NCBI RefSeq assembly: GCF_030929495.1
Contig: NZ_JAVFWN010000016.1
Span: 1-64,000, forward strand
From: Nocardioides sp. LHD-245
Lineage (GTDB): Bacteria; Actinomycetota; Actinomycetes; Propionibacteriales; Nocardioidaceae
DNA: 64,000 bases
Direction: 5' to 3'
The translations under genes and the position numbers were made by a program. A model generated the notes under the pieces. It made no database searches, was not told the origin of the DNA, and saw only the letters and a program-made list of their open reading frames with translations. This document shows, piece after piece, positions 8,229 to 15,501 of this stretch (its first letter is position 1; every line of letters starts with the position of its first letter).

Positions 8229-9506
8229 TCAGTCTCGGTCATAGCGGTCGGTGTGCGCCGCCTGGGCCGCCTCGAAGCAGTCCCGCGGAGCGCGGATCAC
8301 GCCGGCGCCGATCTGGCCGCCGTCCCGACCGGCGAGGCCGACGTCCATCACGGGCAGGATGCCGGTCGCGAGGACCTTGCGGACATCGACGGCCGTCGGG
8401 GTCCCGCGGAAGGAGAAGAGCGGGATCCGGTAGTCGGGGTTCTCCCCGTGGGTGATCTCGTACATCTCCTTGTTGCGCTCGATCATCACCTCGGGCGAGC
8501 CGCCCTGGTAGTCCTGGAGCGACAGCGCGCAGGCCTGCGCGAAGCCGCCGAGGCCGACGGTCTCGGTGATAGGGGACTCCCCGCCCATCCAGGTGATCTC
8601 GTCCTCGGTGTGCCCGGCGAAGAGCTTGCCCTGGTGGATCGGCGGCGGGCCCTCGAACCACTGGTCGCCGAGACCGGCGACCTTGATCGCGAAGCCGCGG
8701 CAGCTGAAGGCCATGGCCGAGACCAGCGTCGAGCCCGCGACGTCCTTCATCGCGTCGGCGCTGGCCTTGGACGCGGCCATCGACAGGCGCAGGAAGAAGT
8801 AGTCGTTCTCGGCGAGGTGCAGCATCGTCTCCCGGACGTGCGGCACCCCCTCCTGGATCATGTCGAGGACGGCGGGCAGGATCTCGCGGTTGAACAGCAC
8901 GGAGGCGGCCGCGTTGCGGCTGTGCACCTCGTCGCCCATCCGCAGCGCGCGGGCGATGAGCGGCTTGAGGGCGATGCCGCCCTCGCGCCGGATCGCCTCA
9001 CCGACGACGGGCGCCAGCACCTCGTTGACGTGGAGCAGCCGCTCGTGGACGCCCTCGTCGTAGCAGCCGTAGTTGAGGCGGCGCGGCTCCTTGCCCTCGT
9101 AGAAGTTGCAGAAGCCGATATTGCCGTGAGTGCGGTTCTCGACCACGAAGACCGGCATCGAGGCGGTGTAGATGCCCGCCAGCGAGCCGACCGCGCCGTA
9201 GTCGTGGCAGGCGCCGACCCGGATCGTGCCGTTCTCGAAGCCGGCGATCGCCTCCTCGCGGGTGCCGGCCAGCCCCTCGAAGAGGGCACCGCCGATCAGC
9301 GCCTCGCGCTGGCCGCCGACGTACTCCGACCACGGCATGGGCGCCCCGGAGGTGAGCACGAGGTCGTCGGTGTAGCCGGGGATCACCTCGCGGGCCGGGC
9401 GGACGTCGACGACCCACGGATCGGCCGCGGTGAGCCGGGCGAACGCCTCGGCGTTGGCGGCGTCGACGTCGACGTCGGTGCCGGCGGCCAGACCACCCAC
9501 GGTCAC
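8229..9506 (-). CDS. DUF1116 protein (AllG/YlbE-like)
   Basis: A DUF1116-family protein of 425 residues. Family hallmarks are clear: DVRPAREVIPG near the N-terminus, GGALFEGLA, a CHDYGAVGSLAG segment and SMPVFVVEN. The E. coli member YlbE (AllG) works with FdrA (AllF) and YlbF (AllH) as oxamate carbamoyltransferase in allantoin breakdown. Here neither partner nor a carbamate kinase is encoded nearby, so the protein acts alone, with an unrelated partner, or on another acyl/carbamoyl transfer. The GTG at 9506 gives the GTGA overlap typical of this operon; a GTG one codon earlier is also possible. Confidence 0.85.
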   Translation of the reverse strand: MTVGGLAAGTDVDVDAANAEAFARLTAADPWVVDVRPAREVIPGYTDDLVLTSGAPMPWSEYVGGQREALIGGALFEGLAGTREEAIAGFENGTIRVGACHDYGAVGSLAGIYTASMPVFVVENRTHGNIGFCNFYEGKEPRRLNYGCYDEGVHERLLHVNEVLAPVVGEAIRREGGIALKPLIARALRMGDEVHSRNAAASVLFNREILPAVLDMIQEGVPHVRETMLHLAENDYFFLRLSMAASKASADAMKDVAGSTLVSAMAFSCRGFAIKVAGLGDQWFEGPPPIHQGKLFAGHTEDEITWMGGESPITETVGLGGFAQACALSLQDYQGGSPEVMIERNKEMYEITHGENPDYRIPLFSFRGTPTAVDVRKVLATGILPVMDVGLAGRDGGQIGAGVIRAPRDCFEAAQAAHTDRYDRD

Positions 9507-10234
9507 CACGCGACGACCCCGCCGTCGACGAGCAGCGTCTGCGCGGTGATGAAGGACGCCCGGTCGGAGAGCAGGAACTCCACCGCCTCGGCGACCTCGT
9601 GCGGCTCACCGATCCGCTTGAGCATCGCGTACGACGCGGAGAGCTCCTCGCCACCGGAGACGCGGGCCATCGACGGGCTCATCGGCGCCCGGATCACGCC
9701 CGGGGCGACGTTGTTGACGCGGATGCCGCGCTCGGCGAGCTCCTCGGCCGTGTAGCGGGTGTACGCCGCGATGCCGGCCTTGGTGGCGCCGTACACCGAC
9801 GCGCCGCGGAAGCGGCCGAAGTGGCCGGTGAGGCTGCCCACGTTGACGATGGCGCCGCCCTCGGCGAGCAGCGGTGCGCACACGTCGGTGACCCGGGCCA
9901 TGCCCGCGATGTTCACCTGGAACATCAGGTCCAGCTTGGCCTCGTCGAGCTCGCCGAGGAACGAGTCGCGCAGGATCCCCGCGCAGTTGACGACACCGCG
10001 CAGCGTCTCCCCCGGGGCGACGGCGCCGGCGACGGCCTGCTCGACGCTCCCCCGGTCGGTCACGTCCATCACCACCGAGGTCACACCGGCCAGTGCCGGA
10101 GCGGCGAGGTCCAGGGCCTCGACAGCGTCCTTCAGATCGGCCGCGACCGGCTCGAAGCCGCCCTCGACGAGACGACGGCAGATGGCCTGGCCGATGACTC
10201 CGGCGCCGCCGGTGACGATGACTTTGCGACTCAC
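9503..10234 (-). CDS. SDR-family NAD(P) oxidoreductase (first operon gene)
   Basis: A classical SDR of 243 residues with TGGAGVIG at 8-15, NCAG at 83-86, Ser134, Tyr148/Lys152 in YGATK, and VDGG at the end. The GTG start at 10234 has GGGAAGGG about 8 bases upstream. This is the first gene of an eight-gene minus-strand operon reaching to 1966. The promoter region contains the GntR-regulon motif at 10297-10317, and the regulator gene itself is divergent. Confidence 0.9.
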   Translation of the reverse strand: MSRKVIVTGGAGVIGQAICRRLVEGGFEPVAADLKDAVEALDLAAPALAGVTSVVMDVTDRGSVEQAVAGAVAPGETLRGVVNCAGILRDSFLGELDEAKLDLMFQVNIAGMARVTDVCAPLLAEGGAIVNVGSLTGHFGRFRGASVYGATKAGIAAYTRYTAEELAERGIRVNNVAPGVIRAPMSPSMARVSGGEELSASYAMLKRIGEPHEVAEAVEFLLSDRASFITAQTLLVDGGVVAW

Positions 10235-10296
10235 GAACGGGTCCCTTCCCGACGGGTGAACATGATGGGTCCAGTTTGTGGGCCATTCGATCTAAA

Positions 10297-10317
10297 GGTC
10301 AAGTCTTTAGGTCTTTT
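10297..10317. promoter_or_regulatory. GntR-regulon motif, copy 2 (regulator/operon intergenic)
   Basis: GGTCAAGTC + TTTAGGTCTTTT lies between the divergent main operon and the GntR gene. The overlapping CTAAAG...CTTTAG arms at 10292-10310 make a perfect 6-base inverted repeat with a 7-base spacer. It matches copy 1 at 18 of 21 positions. From here the regulator could control the operon and itself. Confidence 0.65.
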
Positions 10318-10448
10318 ATTTGGCAGGCGCGGTCGTCGCCCCCCGGATCGATTGGCTCAGACAATCGGACTTTGGGTGGGACCCGGTCCGCTAACCTGTG
10401 CGGTCTCGGAGTGCTGTCATCGCGGGCTCCAGGAAGGAGACGGCAGCC

Positions 10449-11183
10449 ATGGACCCGGTCACCCTCGGCCTGACCCCCGTACGGCAGATCGCCGCGCACG
10501 AACTGGTCCTCGACCAGATGCGCCGCTCGATGGAGAGCGGCCAGTTCCGCCCCGGCGACCGGCTGCCCTCGGAGCGCGACCTCGCCGAGATGCTCGACGT
10601 CTCCCGCACGGTCGTCCGCGCCGCGGTCGCCGTCCTCGAGCGCGAGGGGCTGATCGTCGTCCGGCGCGGCCGGGGCGGTGGGTTCATCGTGCAGGCGCCG
10701 ACCTACGACGCCGCGGAGACGCGACGGATGATGAAGGCCAACAAGGCAGCCGTCCGCGATGCCTTCGACTTCCGCGTGATCGTCGAGGGTGCCGCCTCAC
10801 GGCTGGCCGCCGAGCGACGCCGCGCCAAGGAGCTGGCCGACCTCCGGTCGCTGCTCACCCAGATGGACGCCGCGCTCACGGCCTCTCTGGAGGACCAGAC
10901 CCCACACAAGGTCATCGAGTTCCAGACCCTCGACACCGCCTTCCACATGGGCATCGCCCGGGTGGCCCGCAACCCCGCGCTCTACGACTCGGTGGCCGAC
11001 GCCCGGCGCCGGATGTGGGCACCGGTGGGCGCGATCTTCGGGCGGCTGGAGGAGAACGCCAACGACCGCCACGAGGACATCCTCGACGCGATCGCCGACG
11101 GAGACGGCGACCTGGCCGCGACCACCATGGCCGCCCACATCGACGACACCCGGCACACGCTCGAGGCCTGGCTCAAGCGCTGA
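10449..11183 (+). CDS. GntR-family regulator, FCD (FadR-type) subgroup
   Basis: A transcription factor of 244 residues. A winged helix at about 10-75 contains the GntR signature FRPGDRLPSERDLAEML and RTVVRAAVAVLEREGLI. A helical FCD effector domain follows at about 95-235, with the Asp and His residues expected for metal or carboxylate binding. I use the ATG at 10449, preceded by GGAAGGAG; an upstream in-frame start at 10398 lacks a ribosome site. FCD regulators usually repress catabolic genes until a pathway acid binds. Its central position and the recurring AGGTCT-rich motif argue that it controls the surrounding units. Confidence 0.92.
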   Translation: MDPVTLGLTPVRQIAAHELVLDQMRRSMESGQFRPGDRLPSERDLAEMLDVSRTVVRAAVAVLEREGLIVVRRGRGGGFIVQAPTYDAAETRRMMKANKAAVRDAFDFRVIVEGAASRLAAERRRAKELADLRSLLTQMDAALTASLEDQTPHKVIEFQTLDTAFHMGIARVARNPALYDSVADARRRMWAPVGAIFGRLEENANDRHEDILDAIADGDGDLAATTMAAHIDDTRHTLEAWLKR

Positions 11184-11220
11184 ACCCGGCCTCGGCCCGG
11201 GCGCCGGCCTCGGCACCGGC

Positions 11221-11994
11221 TCAGATGGCGTCGGGGTGCTCCGGGAGGACCTGTCCCCCGTCGACGACGATCTCCTGCCCGGTGACGAACGAGGCGCCCC
11301 GGCCGGCGAGATAGAGCGCGGCGGCGCCGATGTCGTCCGGCTCGCCGAGTCGCCCGGTGGGGATCACCCGGGTCATCGCGTCGATCGCGTCCGGGCCGAG
11401 CCCGGCCAGACCCTCGGTGCGGACGGCACCGGGACTGACCGCGTTCACGGTGATCCCGTGCGCCGCGAGCTCCAGCGCCGCCGTACGGACGAAACCGAGC
11501 TGGGCCGCCTTGCTCGCGGCGTAGACGGACAGCCCGGGATAGCCCGTCGTCGGCCCGGTGATGGAGGTCGTCACGACGACCCGGCCGCGGCCCGAACGGG
11601 CCAGCAGCGGCGCCGCGGCCTGGACCGCGAAGATCGTGCCCTTGAGGTTGGTGCCGAGCACCTCGTCCACCGACTCCTCGGTCAGGTCCTCGATCCGCTG
11701 CTCCGGGTACACGCCGGCGTTGGCGCAGAGCACCTCGAGCCCGCCGAGCAGCTCGGCCGACGCGGCCACCATCCGGTGGCAGCCCGCGCGGCTCGCGACG
11801 TCGGCGACCAGGACGTCGACCGCGACCCCTTCACCGGCGAGGCGCTCGCGCGCGGCCGCGAGCCGATCCGCGCTCCGGCCGGTCACCACGACCCGCGCCC
11901 CGGCCACCGCGAAGGCGCGCGCGATGCCCATGCCGATGCCCTGGCTGCCGCCCGTCACCAGGACGCGCACGTCCTGCCACGACTCCACCACCAT
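11221..11994 (-). CDS. SDR-family NAD(P) oxidoreductase
   Basis: A classical SDR of 257 residues: TGGSQGIG at 14-21, NAG at 92-94, Ser144, Tyr158/Lys162 in YAASK, and VDGGQ near the end. It follows the APC permease by 75 bases on the same strand and is probably cotranscribed with it. This is the fourth SDR of the region, so several oxidation steps or isomeric substrates are likely. It converges with the GntR gene; the 37 bases between them are GC-rich with short inverted repeats that may end both transcripts. Confidence 0.9.
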   Translation of the reverse strand: MVVESWQDVRVLVTGGSQGIGMGIARAFAVAGARVVVTGRSADRLAAARERLAGEGVAVDVLVADVASRAGCHRMVAASAELLGGLEVLCANAGVYPEQRIEDLTEESVDEVLGTNLKGTIFAVQAAAPLLARSGRGRVVVTTSITGPTTGYPGLSVYAASKAAQLGFVRTAALELAAHGITVNAVSPGAVRTEGLAGLGPDAIDAMTRVIPTGRLGEPDDIGAAALYLAGRGASFVTGQEIVVDGGQVLPEHPDAI

Positions 11995-12069
11995 CTGCTC
12001 CTCCGGTTCGGTTGCGGTACGCCGACGCCGGCCGCGGTCCCGAGGGGACGGCGGCCGGCACGGCGCGGG

Positions 12070-13596
12070 TCATACGACGGTGTCGTGGACCTCGTCGAAG
12101 ACGGTGCTGCCGATCCGGCTGTAGAGCTGCGGCCGGTTCGAGCGCAGGTACGCCGCGACCGCCATCGAGCCGACCAGCAGTCCCACCACGATCCAGGGGA
12201 TCAGCTTGAAGAAGAGCGTGTCGGACGCGGCGCCCGCCGCGGCCTTCATGTTCGACAGCATCAGGTAGGTCACGAACAGCATGCCCAGCCCGCCGATGAC
12301 CGGTGCGGTCAGCGTGCGCCACCAGTGTGCGGTCTCGGGGTGCTCCTTCTTCACATGGAAGTAGACGATCGTCGAGACCGAGCAGAGCGTCTGCACGATG
12401 AGCAGGCAGATGGTCGCCAGGATCGCGACCAGCACGAAGAGCGTCGCGTAGGGGTCGGCATCCGTGATCCAGCAGATCGCGAGCAGGACGATCGCGAAGC
12501 CGGTCTGCACGAGCGAGGCGACCCACGGGGAGGCGTGCCGCGGGTGCGCCTCGCCCATCCGGTGCCACAACAGCCGGTCCCGGCCGAAGGCGAAGAGGTA
12601 GCGCGCCGCCGAGTTGTGGATGGCGAGCGCGCAGGCGAACGACCCGAACACCACCAGCCACTCGAAGGCGGTCACCGCCCAGCTGCCGACGTACTCCCGG
12701 GTCGGTGCGTAGAGGAGGTCGAACGGCGCCGGGCCCGAGGCCAGCTCCACGGACCTCTGCGCGCCGTTGGCGCTGATCGTCATCCAGGAGATGAAGGTGT
12801 AGAAGACGCCGATGCCGATCACGGCGATCAAGGTGGCCTGCGGGACGATCCGCTTGGGGTCCTTCGACTCCTCGCCGTAGATCGCCGTCGACTCGAAGCC
12901 GACCCAGGACCAGAACGCCATGAGCAGGCCGAGCCCGACGACGCCCCCGGCGAGGTCGTTGGTGCTCAGCGCGCTGAGCGGGTTGACCGAGTCCCAGATG
13001 ATGCCGTCGGGACCGCCACCCTTGAAGAGCACCGTGAACGCGGTGCCGGCGAGGACCGTGATCTCCAGGACCAGGACCAGACCGAGCACCTTGGCCGCCA
13101 CGGAGATGTCGAAGTGCGACAGCACGGCGATCGCGACGGCCGCGACGACGGCGTACGGCTGCCAGCCGAGCTCGAGACCGAGCTGCACAGAGAAGGCCTG
13201 GTCGGCGAACACGGAGAAGATGCCGATCAGGCCGGCCTCCATCGTCATGTACGTGAACATCGACATGACGCCGGCCGCGAGGCCGGGGATGCGGGACCAG
13301 CCCCGCGACACGAACGTGTAGAAGGCGCCCGCGGCGGTGATGTGGCGGGCGAGGGCCACGAAGCCGACGCTGAAGATGGTCAGCACGACCGTGGCGATCA
13401 TGAACCCGGCGGGCGCTCCGACGCCGTTGCCGAAGCCGACCGCGACCGGCAGGTTGCCGGTCATCGCCGTCGTCGGCGCCGAGAACGCGACGACCATGAA
13501 GACGACGCCCACCAGGCCGATCGCTCCGGGCTTGAGCCGGGCCTGCTGGGGTGTGGACTCGTCGACTCCCGACGGTGAAACAGGGTTTGCAGACAT
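12070..13596 (-). CDS. APC-superfamily amino acid/amine permease
   Basis: A 12-helix permease of about 508 residues. The N-terminus (LKPGAIGLVGVVFMVVAFSAP) has the conserved unwound TM1 segment of the APC family, and hydrophobic segments continue to about residue 480. The ATG at 13596 is chosen because AAAGGTGG precedes it; an ATG 29 codons upstream would add a sequence unlike a transporter. Copies of the GntR-regulon motif lie 43 to 70 bases upstream. As the only importer in the cluster it most likely brings in the amine or amino acid degraded by it. Confidence 0.9.
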   Translation of the reverse strand: MSANPVSPSGVDESTPQQARLKPGAIGLVGVVFMVVAFSAPTTAMTGNLPVAVGFGNGVGAPAGFMIATVVLTIFSVGFVALARHITAAGAFYTFVSRGWSRIPGLAAGVMSMFTYMTMEAGLIGIFSVFADQAFSVQLGLELGWQPYAVVAAVAIAVLSHFDISVAAKVLGLVLVLEITVLAGTAFTVLFKGGGPDGIIWDSVNPLSALSTNDLAGGVVGLGLLMAFWSWVGFESTAIYGEESKDPKRIVPQATLIAVIGIGVFYTFISWMTISANGAQRSVELASGPAPFDLLYAPTREYVGSWAVTAFEWLVVFGSFACALAIHNSAARYLFAFGRDRLLWHRMGEAHPRHASPWVASLVQTGFAIVLLAICWITDADPYATLFVLVAILATICLLIVQTLCSVSTIVYFHVKKEHPETAHWWRTLTAPVIGGLGMLFVTYLMLSNMKAAAGAASDTLFFKLIPWIVVGLLVGSMAVAAYLRSNRPQLYSRIGSTVFDEVHDTVV

Positions 13597-13638
13597 GCGC
13601 TGCCACCTTTCGATCAGATGCCGGGAGACTAGGCCGAA

Positions 13639-13668
13639 AAAAGGTCTAAAGACAAGACCTACAGACCT
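13639..13668. promoter_or_regulatory. GntR-regulon motif, copy 3, with an extra half site
   Basis: On the minus strand 13659-13639 reads GGTCTTGTC + TTTAGACCTTTT, agreeing with copy 2 at 17 of 21 positions. The forward strand holds a perfect AGGTCT / AGACCT inverted repeat with a 7-base spacer (13642-13660). A further AGACCT half site follows at 13663-13668. It lies just upstream of the APC permease. Confidence 0.6.
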
Positions 13669-13710
13669 ATTAGTCGAGAACATTTACGCGGGCGAAACCC
13701 GGGACCAAAA

Positions 13711-13731
13711 GGTCTATTGACTAGTCCTTAA
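13711..13731. promoter_or_regulatory. GntR-regulon motif, copy 4
   Basis: GGTCTATTGACTAGTCC + TTAA on the plus strand, about 48 bases before the glutaminase start. The first nine bases equal those of copy 1, and 15 of 21 positions agree overall. Together with copy 3 it brackets the divergent permease/glutaminase promoters. Confidence 0.55.
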
Positions 13732-13778
13732 AGCTCCCCTACGCTCGGCGCTGGCGGAGGACGAGGAGGACGACGAAC

Positions 13779-14726
13779 GTGAGCACCTGCGGTGTGGCGG
13801 AGGGCCGGAGCGCGGTAGGACGGCCCGCGGACGTGCTGGTGGAGTACGCGCACGCGGCCGCCGAGCACGGCCGGGCCGCCGCCGCGACCGGCGAGGTGTC
13901 GGCGCAGATCCCGGAGCTCAGCCGGGTCGACCCCGACCGGTTCGGCCTCGCCGTGGCGCTCCTCGACGGGACCGAGATCCAGGTCGGCGATGCCGCCCGT
14001 CCGTTCTCGCTGCAGAGCGTCACCAAGCTCTTCGCCCTGTGCGCCCTGCTCCGCGACGAGCCGACCGCCTGGGAGCACGTCGGCTGGGACTCCTCGGGCG
14101 CCGGGTACGGCTCGGTCTCCGAGCTCGAGACGCATGCCGGACGCCCGCGCAACCCGTTCGTCAACGCCGGGGCGCTCGTGGTCACCGACCGGCTGCTCCA
14201 TCACACGGGAGATGCTGCCGGAGCCGTCACCGACCTGCTCCGCGACCTCGGCGGTGAGCACGTCCAGCGCGACCGCCAGGTCGCGCTCTCCGAGGCGGCC
14301 CACGACCACCGCAACCGGGCGATCGCCCACGTGCTGGCCGAGCACGGCCGCCTGCTGCACGGCGTCGACACCGTGCTCGCCCAGTACTTCGAGCAATGCT
14401 CGATCACCGCGTCCGCCCTCGCCGTCGCCCGCGCGGCGCTGCTCCTCGCCGACCGCACCGGTGCCCGGGGACCGCTCGACGCCGGCGTCGTACGCCGGGT
14501 CAACGCCGTGCTCCTCACCGCCGGGATGTACGGCGCCGCCGGCGACATCGCCTACCGCGTCGGGCTGCCGGCCAAGAGCGGCATCGGCGGTGGGGTCGTC
14601 GCGGTCCTGCCCGGCGTCGGCTCGATCTGCGTGTGGAGCCCGCGGCTGGACCGCACCGGCAACTCCACCGGCGCCGTCGCCGCCATCGAGGAGTTCGCGC
14701 GCCTGGCCGGCTGGTCGGTCTTCTGA
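13779..14726 (+). CDS. glsA: Glutaminase (serine-dependent, GlsA family)
   Basis: A beta-lactamase-fold glutaminase of 315 residues that splits glutamine into glutamate and ammonia in the cytoplasm. The catalytic S-x-x-K is Ser80/Lys83 in FSLQSVTK. NPFVNAGA, the Tyr in QYFEQCS, and GLPAKSGIGGG follow the family closely. The GTG start has AGGAGG about 8 bases upstream. It is followed after 43 bases by a PuuD-like hydrolase and is divergent from the permease, under the shared motif. Within a gamma-glutamylation pathway it may supply glutamate to the ligases, or act on a gamma-glutamyl product. Confidence 0.92.
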   Translation: MSTCGVAEGRSAVGRPADVLVEYAHAAAEHGRAAAATGEVSAQIPELSRVDPDRFGLAVALLDGTEIQVGDAARPFSLQSVTKLFALCALLRDEPTAWEHVGWDSSGAGYGSVSELETHAGRPRNPFVNAGALVVTDRLLHHTGDAAGAVTDLLRDLGGEHVQRDRQVALSEAAHDHRNRAIAHVLAEHGRLLHGVDTVLAQYFEQCSITASALAVARAALLLADRTGARGPLDAGVVRRVNAVLLTAGMYGAAGDIAYRVGLPAKSGIGGGVVAVLPGVGSICVWSPRLDRTGNSTGAVAAIEEFARLAGWSVF

Positions 14727-14769
14727 GCGCCCGGACGCCCCGCACCGAACGAACCGGACTGGAGATCCC

Positions 14770-15501
14770 GTGACCACCCTCCCCCTCGACCGGCCGATCG
14801 TCGGCATCACCTACAGCTCCGCCGAGCTCGCCGAGTTCCTGCTGTGGCGCAGCATGTTCCGTGGCGTGGTCGCCGCGGGCGGCGTACCGCTGGCGATCGA
14901 CTGCCGCGACCCGCAGCCCCACATCGCCGACCTCGTGGGCCGGCTGGACGGCCTGGTCATCAGCGGCGGCGGCGACGTCGACGCCCGCCGGTACGGCGCC
15001 TCCCCGGACGACCCGCTGCTGCGCGGGGTCAACGCGCACCGCGACGAGGCCGAGCTGGCCGCCCTCGACGCGGCCGTCGCCGACGGCCTCCCCGTGCTCG
15101 CCATCTGCCGCGGCGCCCAGCTCGTCAACGTCGCCTGCGGCGGCACCCTCTACGTCGACCTGGGCCGCGACCTGCCCTCGGAGCTGCGCCACCGGGAGAG
15201 CGAGGAGGCGCTCGGCGAGCCCCTCCACGACGTCGAGGTGGTCGCCGGGACGACGCTCGCCGCCTGGACCGGTGGCGGCACGATCGGCGTCAACAGCCAG
15301 CACCACCAAGGCATCCGCACGCTCGCCGACGGCCTCGTCCCCAGCGCCCACGCCCCGGACGGCCTGGTCGAGGCGTTCGAGGACCCGCCGTCCCGGCTCG
15401 TCGCGATCCAGTGGCACCCCGAGGTGCTCTGGCCGAGCACGGACCACGCGCTCGACCTGCTCGGCGGGTTCGTCGGGGAGTGCGGCGGCCCTGGTGTCTA
15501 G
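14770..15501 (+). CDS. Class I amidotransferase-like gamma-glutamyl hydrolase (PuuD-like)
   Basis: A peptidase C26 protein of 243 residues. The nucleophile Cys113 sits in AICRGAQ, and His216/Glu218 in QWHPEVL complete the triad. NSQHHQ and SGGGDVD are typical of gamma-glutamyl-GABA hydrolases. E. coli PuuD releases GABA from its glutamyl conjugate in putrescine breakdown; here it would remove glutamate added by the two GS-like ligases. The GTG start has GGAG 6 bases before it. Its TAG stop shares the tetranucleotide CTAG with the stop of the convergent histidine kinase. Confidence 0.9.
   Translation: MTTLPLDRPIVGITYSSAELAEFLLWRSMFRGVVAAGGVPLAIDCRDPQPHIADLVGRLDGLVISGGGDVDARRYGASPDDPLLRGVNAHRDEAELAALDAAVADGLPVLAICRGAQLVNVACGGTLYVDLGRDLPSELRHRESEEALGEPLHDVEVVAGTTLAAWTGGGTIGVNSQHHQGIRTLADGLVPSAHAPDGLVEAFEDPPSRLVAIQWHPEVLWPSTDHALDLLGGFVGECGGPGV

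Noticed and set aside
10789..13578. Open frame of over 900 codons on the plus strand
   Set aside because: It runs antisense through the SDR and permease genes with an Arg/Pro/Asp-rich, low-complexity product. This is the usual shadow of GC-rich codon bias.
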